Part shown: positions 15,003 to 22,526 of the stretch, piece after piece | Numbering within the stretch: position 1 is the first letter of the stretch | How the letters are laid out: the number at the start of each line of letters is the position of its first letter | Assembly: GCA_036260935.1 (NCBI GenBank) | Contig: DATALQ010000021.1 | Span: 1-64,000 of the forward strand | DNA length: 64,000 bases | Origin: JAEYOM01 sp036260935 | GTDB lineage: Bacteria > Bacillota > Clostridia > Acetivibrionales > DTU013 | Direction: 5' to 3' | The notes under the pieces: generated by a model | Told to the model about the DNA's origin: nothing | Databases searched by the model: none | The model's input: the letters and a program-made list of their open reading frames with translations, nothing else | Program-made: the position numbers and the translations under genes

Positions 15003-16559
15003 TTGGAATGGGTTTTTGGGATTTTGATTGGCCTTGTAATTGGAGCAGTGATTGCTTCGTTTATATCGTTCCGTATGGGATATAACCGCAGGAAAAGTGA
15101 TGCAGAAGCTGAAATCGGCAGTGCAGAGCAGGAATCGAAACGAATTGTGAACGACGCTCTGAAAACAGCCGAGAGTAAAAAGAGAGAAGCTCTTCTGGAA
15201 GCAAAGGAAGAGGTTCACAGAAGCAGAATGGAACTGGACAGGGAAATCAAAGAACGAAGAAACGAAATTCAACGGCAGGAAAGGCGTCTGGTCCAGAAGG
15301 AAGAAACACTGGACAAAAAGGTTGAGGCGCTGGAACAGAAAGATGAAACTCTGAACAAGAAATTGAAGGATGTGCAGGCAACACAGGAAAAGCTTGCAGA
15401 ACTCCAGAAAAAGCAACTGGAAGAACTGGAAAGGATCTCCGGGCTATCCATCGAAGACGCCAAACAGTATCTCATCAGGGATGTGGAGGATGAGGTCAAG
15501 CATGAACTGGCGATCCTGGTCAAGGATCTTGAAGCCAGAGCAAAGGAAGAGGCAGATCGAAAAGCCAGAGATATCGTTGCAACTGCAATCCAGAAATGTG
15601 CCGCAGACCATGTATCTGAGACTACAGTATCTGTAGTGCCATTGCCTAATGATGAAATGAAGGGACGTATCATCGGACGTGAAGGAAGAAATATCAGGAC
15701 GCTCGAGACGCTTACTGGAATCGACCTGATCATAGACGATACACCCGAGGCTGTTATTCTTTCAGGATTTGACCCCATTAGAAGGGAAGTAGCGAGGATC
15801 ACACTTGAAAAACTGATCCTTGACGGCAGAATTCATCCTGCAAGGATAGAAGAAATGGTTGAGAAGGCAAAGAAGGAAGTTGAGAATACAATCCGTCAGG
15901 AAGGCGACCGAGCAACCTTTGAAACCGGAGTACACGGACTGCACCCTGAAATAATCAAGCTTCTCGGTAAGCTTAGATTCAGGACAAGTTACGGCCAGAA
16001 CGTGCTGAATCATTCCATTGAGGTATCAAACCTTGCGGGCGCAATGGCAGCTGAACTCGGAGCAGATGTAGTACTTGCCAAGAGAGCAGGTCTTCTGCAT
16101 GACATAGGTAAAGCCATTGATCATGAAATCGAAGGTTCTCATGTAACTATCGGAGCAGACATTGCGAAGAAGTACAGAGAAGGTGATACCATTATCAATG
16201 CGATCATGGCGCATCATGGTGACGTCGAACCTACTTCACTGATTGCCGTACTGGTACAGGCCGCAGATTCCATATCTGCTGCAAGACCTGGCGCCAGAAG
16301 GGAAACCCTTGAGTCTTACATCAAGAGGATCGAAAAACTTGAAGAGATCGCAAATTCCTTCCCGGGCGTTGAAAAATGCTATGCAATACAGGCGGGCAGG
16401 GAAATCAGGATCATTGTCAAGCCGGAAGACGTATCCGATGACGATATGGTTTTGAAAGCCAGAGAGATCGTCAAAAAGATCGAAAGTGAGCTTGAGTATC
16501 CCGGACAGATCAAAGTAAATGTGATCCGTGAGACCAGGGCAATTGAATATGCTAAGTAA
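15003..16559 (+). CDS. rny: RNase Y, membrane-anchored endoribonuclease
   Basis: The 518-residue enzyme starts mRNA decay at the membrane. It has an N-terminal transmembrane helix (residues 3-22), a long charged coiled coil (about 30-190), and a KH RNA-binding domain (about 205-265, GRIIGREGRNIRTLE). The HD domain has catalytic His366-Asp367 (LLHDIGKAIDHE). I chose the TTG at 15003 because AGGAGGTG (14986-14993) precedes it by 9 bases; upstream in-frame TTG and GTG codons precede or overlap that site. The usual family length is 510-520. A YmdB-like gene follows, as in bacilli. Confidence 0.95.
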   Translation: MEWVFGILIGLVIGAVIASFISFRMGYNRRKSDAEAEIGSAEQESKRIVNDALKTAESKKREALLEAKEEVHRSRMELDREIKERRNEIQRQERRLVQKEETLDKKVEALEQKDETLNKKLKDVQATQEKLAELQKKQLEELERISGLSIEDAKQYLIRDVEDEVKHELAILVKDLEARAKEEADRKARDIVATAIQKCAADHVSETTVSVVPLPNDEMKGRIIGREGRNIRTLETLTGIDLIIDDTPEAVILSGFDPIRREVARITLEKLILDGRIHPARIEEMVEKAKKEVENTIRQEGDRATFETGVHGLHPEIIKLLGKLRFRTSYGQNVLNHSIEVSNLAGAMAAELGADVVLAKRAGLLHDIGKAIDHEIEGSHVTIGADIAKKYREGDTIINAIMAHHGDVEPTSLIAVLVQAADSISAARPGARRETLESYIKRIEKLEEIANSFPGVEKCYAIQAGREIRIIVKPEDVSDDDMVLKAREIVKKIESELEYPGQIKVNVIRETRAIEYAK

Positions 16560-16575
16560 ATAAGCCTTTGGCTGG

Positions 16576-16609
16576 ACATAAAAAGCGTGTGAAAACACGC
16601 TTTTTATGT
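16576..16609 (+). terminator. rny intrinsic terminator
   Basis: A 15-bp stem (ACATAAAAAGCGTGT with ACACGCTTTTTATGT) closes on a GAAA tetraloop and contains its own T-run on the 3' side. It starts 17 bases after the rny stop. Confidence 0.9.
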
Positions 16610-16638
16610 TATAGTATGAAGCATAGTAGAATTGCTGC

Positions 16639-16678
16639 GCAGCATAATAATGTAGCTTATGTGCTGGCGCAATAAGCT
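16639..16678 (+). repeat. dispersed hairpin repeat, copy 1 (upstream of the YmdB-like gene)
   Basis: This shares the frame GCAGCATAA-y-AATGTAG-n-TTAT-r-TGCT-nn-CGCAATAA-n-CT with a copy at 61284-61323 upstream of rarA. The stem AGCTTAT/ATAAGCT (16654-16660 with 16672-16678) closes an 11-base loop. In the other copy the stem is AGATTAT/ATAATCT, a paired substitution. Confidence 0.7.
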
Positions 16679-16695
16679 GTGCGAAGTCTTGCTTT

Positions 16696-16729
16696 AAAAA
16701 CGAGAGGGGCTCGATGCCCCCGAGTTTTA
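16696..16729 (+). terminator. possible attenuator-like hairpin before the YmdB-like gene
   Basis: GGGG-CTCGATG-CCCC (16706-16720) is flanked by AAAAAC on the left and GAGTTTTATTT on the right. Together they can form an imperfect terminator-like hairpin. It lies after the rny terminator and 65 bases before the next start, so it could end a short upstream transcript. The stem is interrupted and the call is weak. Confidence 0.35.
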
Positions 16730-16794
16730 TTTAGAGACATAATCAGCCGCAAGTGCCTGATATAAGCACATGCTAAGCAACGGAGGAACCTGTT

Positions 16795-17568
16795 TTGAAA
16801 GTACTGTTTATTGGAGATATAGTAGGAAGTCCAGGCAGAAAAGCAATTAAGGAATATTTGAATGAGATACGCAGGGAGCTGTCTTTCGACTATTGTATAG
16901 CAAATGGCGAAAATGTGGCAGGCGGCTCAGGTATTACGTGTGTGCTGGCGCAGGAATTGTATGCGGGCGGCATCGACGGTATTACAATGGGAAACCACAC
17001 ATGGTCCAAAAGGGAAATTACCAATTTCATAGATTCGGACAACAGGATAGTGCGTCCGGCAAACTATGCGTCCGGGCTGCCCGGCAAAGGCTCGGCTATA
17101 ATCGGCGGAAGGCTCGGGATCATAAATCTGCAGGGCCGCGTCTACATGGATCCCGTAGATTGCCCGTTCAAAGCGCTGGACAGGGAACTTGAATATATCA
17201 AGAGCAAGGTTAAAGCAGTCATTGTAGATATACATGCAGAAGCGACATCGGAAAAATGTGCGCTGGCATGGTACGCAGACGGAAGAGTCAGCGCCGTGCT
17301 TGGAACGCATACCCATGTCCAGACAGCCGATGAACGGATACTTCCCTGCGGGACTGCATTCATATCCGACGTCGGCATGACCGGACCCTATGAGGGTATT
17401 ATAGGTGTAGAAAGGGATATCGTTATAGATAAATTTGTAAATGGTATGCCTGTGCGTTTTGAGGTCGCTAAAGGAGCGCTCCAGTTCAATGCCGTTTATC
17501 TCGAAATCGACGAGAAGACCGGCAGATCAACATATATCAGGCGTATCTCTAAAATTTCGGCTTTATAA
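16795..17568 (+). CDS. ymdB: YmdB-like metallophosphoesterase (TIGR00282 family)
   Basis: This 257-residue calcineurin-like phosphoesterase has the family metal ligands: GDIVGSPGR (Asp8), NGEN, GNHTW (Asn/His near 67-68), DIHAEATSEK and GTHTHVQTAD. The B. subtilis homologue is a 2',3'-cyclic-nucleotide phosphodiesterase that interacts genetically and physically with RNase Y and affects biofilm and motility decisions. The rny-ymdB order is conserved here. The TTG start is preceded by CGGAGGA at 7 bases. Length is normal for the family. Confidence 0.92.
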   Translation: MKVLFIGDIVGSPGRKAIKEYLNEIRRELSFDYCIANGENVAGGSGITCVLAQELYAGGIDGITMGNHTWSKREITNFIDSDNRIVRPANYASGLPGKGSAIIGGRLGIINLQGRVYMDPVDCPFKALDRELEYIKSKVKAVIVDIHAEATSEKCALAWYADGRVSAVLGTHTHVQTADERILPCGTAFISDVGMTGPYEGIIGVERDIVIDKFVNGMPVRFEVAKGALQFNAVYLEIDEKTGRSTYIRRISKISAL

Positions 17569-17653
17569 ACGGTCGGAATGTTTGGGTATATTGACCATAA
17601 AACCCCCTTTTTATTATGCAAATTATCAAAATTTCAATTTTTTAACTAAATAA

Positions 17654-17682
17654 AAAGGATTTTGAATAATAATGTAGAATTA
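17654..17682 (+). promoter_or_regulatory. sigma-H-type promoter of spoVS
   Basis: AAAGGATTT (17654-17662), an 11-base spacer and GTAGAATTA (17674-17682) match the B. subtilis sigma-H consensus (RnAGGAwWW, 11-12, RnnGAATww) at every defined position. B. subtilis spoVS is also a sigma-H gene, so location and sequence agree. Confidence 0.75.
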
Positions 17683-17724
17683 CTTTTTATTCAATATTAT
17701 TGTATGCATTAGGGGGTAAAAATC

Positions 17725-17988
17725 ATGGATGTTTTAAAAGTCTCAGCAAAATCCAACCCAAATTCTATAGCAGGAGCACTGGCAGGAGTCATAAGAGAAC
17801 GGGGAACGGCGGAAATGCAGGCGATAGGTGCGGGAGCATTGAACCAGGCTGTGAAGGCTGTAGCTATAGCACGCGGTTTTGTAGCGCCGTCAGGCATTGA
17901 ATTGATTTGTATCCCTGCCTTTACCGATATCATTATAGATGGGGAAGAAAGAACGGCCATAAAGCTTATTGTGGAACCCAGGAGATGA
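17725..17988 (+). CDS. spoVS: SpoVS, stage V sporulation protein S
   Basis: The 87-residue protein is nearly invariant across spore-forming Firmicutes (MDVLKVSAKSNPNSIAGALA..., then AIGAGALNQAVKAVAIARG). It has an Alba-like fold and affects engulfment, coat assembly and septation. Its exact molecular role is unclear. An AGGGGGT site lies 7 bases upstream. A sigma-H promoter precedes it and a strong terminator follows, so it is a single-gene unit expressed at sporulation onset. It is good evidence that the host forms spores or descends from a spore former. Confidence 0.96.
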   Translation: MDVLKVSAKSNPNSIAGALAGVIRERGTAEMQAIGAGALNQAVKAVAIARGFVAPSGIELICIPAFTDIIIDGEERTAIKLIVEPRR

Positions 17989-18007
17989 TTTGCGGTTTCT
18001 GGGACAT

Positions 18008-18037
18008 GGCTGCCGATAATAAACCGGCAGCCTTTTG
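18008..18037 (+). terminator. spoVS intrinsic terminator
   Basis: GGCTGCCG and CGGCAGCC form an 8-bp stem around a 9-base loop, followed by TTTTG. It begins about 20 bases after the spoVS stop. Confidence 0.85.
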
Positions 18038-18163
18038 TATTTCATGGAACATAGCGGGATCAAACGCTGCATGCGCCGGTGATTTTGAAGTACGAGTATA
18101 TTGAGTATGTGAACCGGTTATGGTAATATTGATAATGAGTCAAATCCAGCAGCGGAGGCCGTT

Positions 18164-19006
18164 TTGTTGAAAACATCACAGGAGATCGGTAATGGTACGA
18201 TACTCGTTACCGACGGTGAATTGAAATATATCGAGTTCGAATGCCTGAAAAAGTACGGCGACAGACTTATACACTGCTTCAGCACACGGGACGGTGGCGT
18301 GAGTTCCGGAGAGTGCAGCACGCTGAACCTGGGATTCAAGAGAAAAGACACCAGGGAAAACATACTGACCAATTACGGTATATTGTGCGATTCTCTGGGG
18401 ATCGACAAGGATAGCCTTGTCTTGACAAATCAGGTACACGATACGAAGATCGTTTTTGTCGAAGAAAAAGACAAGGGCAAGGGCTTTTCAAAAGAAAGCG
18501 ACATAATAGGAATAGATGGACTCGCTACAGTAACGCCGGGTGTAACGCTTGTTACTTCGCATGCCGACTGCGTACCGGTCTTTTTGTTCGAACCTGAAAC
18601 GAGAGCGGCTGCCTTGATACATTCGGGGTGGAGAGGTACATTGAACAACATAGCTTCACAAGCTGTAAAAAGTCTCACAGGTGTTCCCGAGCTTCGAGCC
18701 GAAAGAATTATAGCCGTTTTGGGGCCGTCTATCGGGAGCTGTTGTTTTGAAGTCGATGAAGACGTTTACAGCCTGTTTGCAGACAAGTTTGACAATGCAG
18801 CTTTTTACCGCAGGGCCGGCGAAGGGAAACTGAAGATAGACCTGCAGGGGATAATACGCGATGAACTGCTTAGTGAAGGCCTTGCATCCGAAAACATACA
18901 TAATTGCGGCATATGTACAAAATGCCGAAGAGACCTGTTTTTCTCATACAGGGGCGACAGCTGCAGGACTGGCAGTCTTGCAGCGTTCATGCAGATAAGG
19001 GCTTGA
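18164..19006 (+). CDS. pgeF: PgeF/YlmD-type laccase-domain protein
   Basis: This 280-residue protein of the YfiH (multi-copper polyphenol-oxidase-like) family has the conserved zinc/catalytic residues in SHADCVPVFLF and HSGWRGT. It also has the VLGPSIGSCCFEVDEDV strand and a CGICTKCRRDLFFSYR C-terminus. Family members have been assigned purine-nucleoside deaminase/phosphorylase activity and, in E. coli, peptidoglycan editing. Which applies here is not shown. Start is TTG 18164 (or 18167), just after CGGAGG. It is followed after 10 bases by a lipoprotein gene, likely in one operon. Confidence 0.88.
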   Translation: MLKTSQEIGNGTILVTDGELKYIEFECLKKYGDRLIHCFSTRDGGVSSGECSTLNLGFKRKDTRENILTNYGILCDSLGIDKDSLVLTNQVHDTKIVFVEEKDKGKGFSKESDIIGIDGLATVTPGVTLVTSHADCVPVFLFEPETRAAALIHSGWRGTLNNIASQAVKSLTGVPELRAERIIAVLGPSIGSCCFEVDEDVYSLFADKFDNAAFYRRAGEGKLKIDLQGIIRDELLSEGLASENIHNCGICTKCRRDLFFSYRGDSCRTGSLAAFMQIRA

Positions 19007-19016
19007 GGGGTATCCT

Positions 19017-20864
19017 ATGAAAAAATCCTTAAATATACTTGTTTTTCTTTTGATATGCACATTATTGACAGCCTGCCAGACCGGAATGGGTCCGGAACAG
19101 CTGCTGCAATACAATAGCAATGAGGGCACCGGGCAGTTTGAGGACTACGATATACTGGACAAGGGGCCGGTTCCGGGCGGGACACTGAATTTATTTACTA
19201 CCGAGCCCGACACGCTTAACCCGCTGCTTACGAAAAATACATATACGGCGGACTTTTTGAATTTTATTTATGAAGGTCTGACTCGGCTCGATAAAAATCA
19301 GAAAGCCGTACCGGTATTGTCGGATAGCTGGACGGTATCTCCAGACGGCTTGATCTGGGATTTTCACATCAGAAACGGCGTCAGATGGCAGGACGGCGAA
19401 GCATTTACCGCTTACGACGCGGAGTTCACCATACAAACCCTTCAGAACAACAGCATCGACTCTGTTTACAAGCCTTTGCTTCAGAACATTGTAACATGCG
19501 TTGCCGTTGATTCATCCAACATCAGGATAGCTCTGGCAAAACCCAATTCTTTTCTGCCCGAAATGATGTCTTTTCCTATAATACCAAAACATCAATTCGA
19601 CGTGAAGGATGTGCTGAGTTCGTCCAAGAAATTCACTCCTGTAGGCACCGGGGCATACAACTATGTTTCGTATACTCCTGAAAAAAATGTGATCATGAAG
19701 GCCAACAAGGATTGGTGGCAGCTTTCTGAAGCAAACTCCGCTTCTGAAGACGGTACAGGGGAGAATGCAGACGGCGGTGGAAAATTGGCCGGGACATTGA
19801 CCGATGGCGGCATTGCAGCTGCTGATAAAGGGTTGTATATAGAAACGATACAGGCCAATATATTCAAAAGTCCGGATGATGCAATGGGAGCATTTCAGTT
19901 AGGAGAAATTGACGTTGCCGGGATACCTGCCAGCGACCTGTCAAAATACAAGGGAAGAACCGACCTGGTCATAAAAAAATACACATCCCGCAATTATGAA
20001 TTCCTTGCTATCAATACCAGGAATCCTGTATTTTCGGATCAATTTGCCAGAAAGGCAATAGACCTCGCCATCGACAGGGATGAAATCATAAACGACGTAC
20101 TACCTGGTGAAGCCGAAGCCTCCAGACTGCCAATTCTTCAGGAAAGCTGGATATCCGGAACGGAAGGGGTCAAGGCAGTATCGGCAATACCGTTCCCGAC
20201 TTCCGAGTATACCACACAGGCGGCTATAATCAACAGCACTACGTCGTCGGCGATAGCTGCGAAAACACCGTCGGAAGCTCTTTTGGCAGGGGGTTGGAAG
20301 CTCGGAAACGACGGTTATTACAAATACATTGTCGGAGTGAGGAGATATCTCAAAGTAAGCCTGCTTGTCAATTCCAACAACAGCATAAGGGTACGCGCTG
20401 CGCAGAAGATTTGCGCACAGCTTCAGAGAGCAGGAATACCCGCTGAGATCAAGCAGGTCGCCTGGAACGACCTTATGAACAGCGTAACAGCGTCAAAATA
20501 CGATATGGCATTCATCGGCTGCAGGATACCTCAGATTCCCGATCTATCTTACCTGTATTCCCTCGGTTACCTTCCCGTATCATTGGCCGGAGCAGGCGGA
20601 AGTGCGTTCAATGTATCAGGTTATATCAATCCGGCCGTAGATGCAAATGTAGCCTCACTATTCAGCGAAACGGACGACGATAGAAGAAAGACCATATTAA
20701 AAGCACTTGAGGATCAGCTCTATAACGACACCCCGTATATAGGCCTGTATTTCCTGCGTGACGCCATGGTTTACGGGAAAAGGCTAAGAGGTCCGCTGGA
20801 CCCCGATACCTGGAACCATTTTGAAGGTTTTACCAGCTGGTATAAGCCAGAAACTGCGTATTGA
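19017..20864 (+). CDS. oligopeptide-type ABC transporter substrate-binding lipoprotein
   Basis: This 615-residue extracytoplasmic solute-binding protein belongs to family 5 (SBP_bac_5). The signal peptide ends in the lipobox LLTAC with lipidated Cys20. GGTLNLFTTEPDTLNPL and the WDFHIRNGVRWQDGEAFTA stretch are family signatures. A Gly/Ala/Asp-rich insert at about residues 240-270 is unusual. No permease or ATPase genes lie beside it, so it is an orphan binding protein or works with a transporter elsewhere. GAGGGG precedes the ATG. Its ligand is likely a peptide, but nickel, sugar or signalling ligands occur in this family. Confidence 0.88.
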   Translation: MKKSLNILVFLLICTLLTACQTGMGPEQLLQYNSNEGTGQFEDYDILDKGPVPGGTLNLFTTEPDTLNPLLTKNTYTADFLNFIYEGLTRLDKNQKAVPVLSDSWTVSPDGLIWDFHIRNGVRWQDGEAFTAYDAEFTIQTLQNNSIDSVYKPLLQNIVTCVAVDSSNIRIALAKPNSFLPEMMSFPIIPKHQFDVKDVLSSSKKFTPVGTGAYNYVSYTPEKNVIMKANKDWWQLSEANSASEDGTGENADGGGKLAGTLTDGGIAAADKGLYIETIQANIFKSPDDAMGAFQLGEIDVAGIPASDLSKYKGRTDLVIKKYTSRNYEFLAINTRNPVFSDQFARKAIDLAIDRDEIINDVLPGEAEASRLPILQESWISGTEGVKAVSAIPFPTSEYTTQAAIINSTTSSAIAAKTPSEALLAGGWKLGNDGYYKYIVGVRRYLKVSLLVNSNNSIRVRAAQKICAQLQRAGIPAEIKQVAWNDLMNSVTASKYDMAFIGCRIPQIPDLSYLYSLGYLPVSLAGAGGSAFNVSGYINPAVDANVASLFSETDDDRRKTILKALEDQLYNDTPYIGLYFLRDAMVYGKRLRGPLDPDTWNHFEGFTSWYKPETAY

Positions 20865-20979
20865 ACGTATTTCTGAAGATAAATGAACGATTGAACGTTT
20901 GATGATCGAGCGATTGACCAATTGCCAGCTAATATACCGGGTCAGGATGTATAAGACTTTACAATATTGGAGGATTTTT

Positions 20980-21438
20980 ATGATCTGGATACTAATTTCG
21001 GTTTTAGTAATAATACTTGACCGTATCTCGAAATATATAGTGGTAAAGAACATCGAGCCCGGGCAAATGATCCCTGTCGTCGATAAATTCTTTTACCTTA
21101 CGCTCCATAAGAACCCGGGGGCGGCCTGGGGAATACTTCAGAACGGCAGGATATTCTTTTTGGCGCTTACCCCGGTCATTGCAGCTATTATCATTTATAT
21201 TATGGTGAAAAATAAAAGCGGTTTTCTCAGGTTGTCTCTGTCCCTGATACTTGGCGGCGCTTTGGGCAACTATATAGACAGGCTGTTTGAGGGCAAGGTT
21301 ACCGATTTTCTGTTCTTTTATATCGGCAGCTACGAATTCCCCATATTCAATGCCGCAGATATAGCGGTAACGTGCGGTACAATACTGCTGGCCATATACG
21401 TTATTTTTATCTACAAGGAATCGCCGGCAAAAAAATAG
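20980..21438 (+). CDS. lspA: LspA, lipoprotein signal peptidase II
   Basis: This 152-residue aspartyl protease with four transmembrane helices removes signal peptides from prolipoproteins. The catalytic dyad is Asp100 (GNYIDRL) and Asp127 (FNAADIAV). The conserved KNPGAAWGIL region is also present. The ATG at 20980 follows TGGAGGA by 5 bases; reading upstream adds 27 residues unlike the family. Its likely substrates here include the upstream binding lipoprotein and the GH3 lipoprotein. The lspA-rluD order is conserved in Firmicutes. Confidence 0.95.
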   Translation: MIWILISVLVIILDRISKYIVVKNIEPGQMIPVVDKFFYLTLHKNPGAAWGILQNGRIFFLALTPVIAAIIIYIMVKNKSGFLRLSLSLILGGALGNYIDRLFEGKVTDFLFFYIGSYEFPIFNAADIAVTCGTILLAIYVIFIYKESPAKK

Positions 21439-21451
21439 GATGAACTGAAAT

Positions 21452-22381
21452 ATGGAAAATGAGATTTTTGAAATAACGGAAGATGAAGCAGAAAAACGGC
21501 TGGATGTCTGGCTGACTGCCAAACTGGGAAGGTTTTCGAGGACTCACGTTGAAAAGCTGATAACGGATGGAAACATACTGGTCAACGGAAAGCCGGTTAA
21601 GACCGGATACAGGCTGAGATCGGGAGACCGTGCGAGCGTTTCCGTGCCTGAGCCGAAGGTCCTTGAAGTGAAAGCGGAAGACATCCCGCTGGATGTCCTT
21701 TACGAGGACAAGGATATAATCGTTATCAACAAGCCAAGAGGCATGGTAGTCCATCCCGCGGCCGGAAATTACGAGGGAACTCTCGTCAATGCGCTGCTTA
21801 AGCATTGCAGCGGTTCGCTTTCCGACATTAACGGGGTCATCAGGCCGGGTATCGTTCACAGGATAGACAAGGATACCTCCGGCGTACTCGTCGTTGCCAA
21901 GAACAACAATTCCCACGCCATATTGTCGGACAAGCTCAAGGAACATGATATAAGAAGGATATACACGGCAGTTGCGGAGGGCGTTATTATCGAGGACAGC
22001 GGAAAGGTTGACGCACCGATAGGAAGGCACCCCGTCGAACGTAAAAAAATGTCTGTAAATTTGAAGAACGGGCGAAGGGCTGTAACGCATTTCAGGGTGC
22101 TGGAGCGCTTCAAATCGGCAACTCTTCTGGAGTTGCAGCTTGAGACCGGCAGGACGCACCAGATAAGGGTACATATGTCGTACATCGGGCATCCTCTCGT
22201 CGGTGATACTGTTTATGGCAGGAAAAAGCAGGCGTACGGCATTGAGGGGCAGGCTCTGCACGCGAGAGTGCTTGGTTTCGTCCACCCAGGCACCGGCGAA
22301 TATATGGAATTTGAAGCAGCTCCGCCGCGCGAATTCAATGAGCTGGTTGAAAGGCTCAGGGGCGGGTCAAAAGACCGATAA
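21452..22381 (+). CDS. RluA/RluD-family 23S rRNA pseudouridine synthase
   Basis: The 309-residue enzyme has an N-terminal S4 RNA-binding domain (about 14-75, RLDVWLTAKLGRFSRTHVEKLI). The pseudouridine synthase core carries the catalytic Asp139 in RPGIVHRIDKDTSG. RTHQIRVHMSYIGHPLVGD is the family C-terminal signature. B. subtilis YlyB occupies the same lspA-ylyB-pyrR position. It isomerises specific uridines in 23S rRNA; the exact site is unknown. It lies 13 bases after lspA with a weak ribosome site, suggesting cotranscription. Confidence 0.92.
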   Translation: MENEIFEITEDEAEKRLDVWLTAKLGRFSRTHVEKLITDGNILVNGKPVKTGYRLRSGDRASVSVPEPKVLEVKAEDIPLDVLYEDKDIIVINKPRGMVVHPAAGNYEGTLVNALLKHCSGSLSDINGVIRPGIVHRIDKDTSGVLVVAKNNNSHAILSDKLKEHDIRRIYTAVAEGVIIEDSGKVDAPIGRHPVERKKMSVNLKNGRRAVTHFRVLERFKSATLLELQLETGRTHQIRVHMSYIGHPLVGDTVYGRKKQAYGIEGQALHARVLGFVHPGTGEYMEFEAAPPREFNELVERLRGGSKDR

Positions 22382-22410
22382 AAAGACTGATCTTTGTGCA
22401 AATCTACGAA

Positions 22411-22428
22411 TATTGAAATATTTCAATA
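22411..22428. promoter_or_regulatory. 18-bp perfect palindrome upstream of a chemoreceptor gene
   Basis: TATTGAAATATTTCAATA reads identically on both strands. It sits 30 bases after the rluD-like stop and about 100 bases before the chemoreceptor start, in AT-rich sequence. It could be an operator for the chemoreceptor gene. No T-tract follows and no known regulator site is recognised. Confidence 0.4.
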
Positions 22429-22526
22429 AAACAAGAGGAAATTTGAAATTCTTCGTCGAATAATATTATCTCATGTACCAGCTTTGATATAAGAGTTAAA
22501 TTAATCGTACCAGGAGAGATAATATT

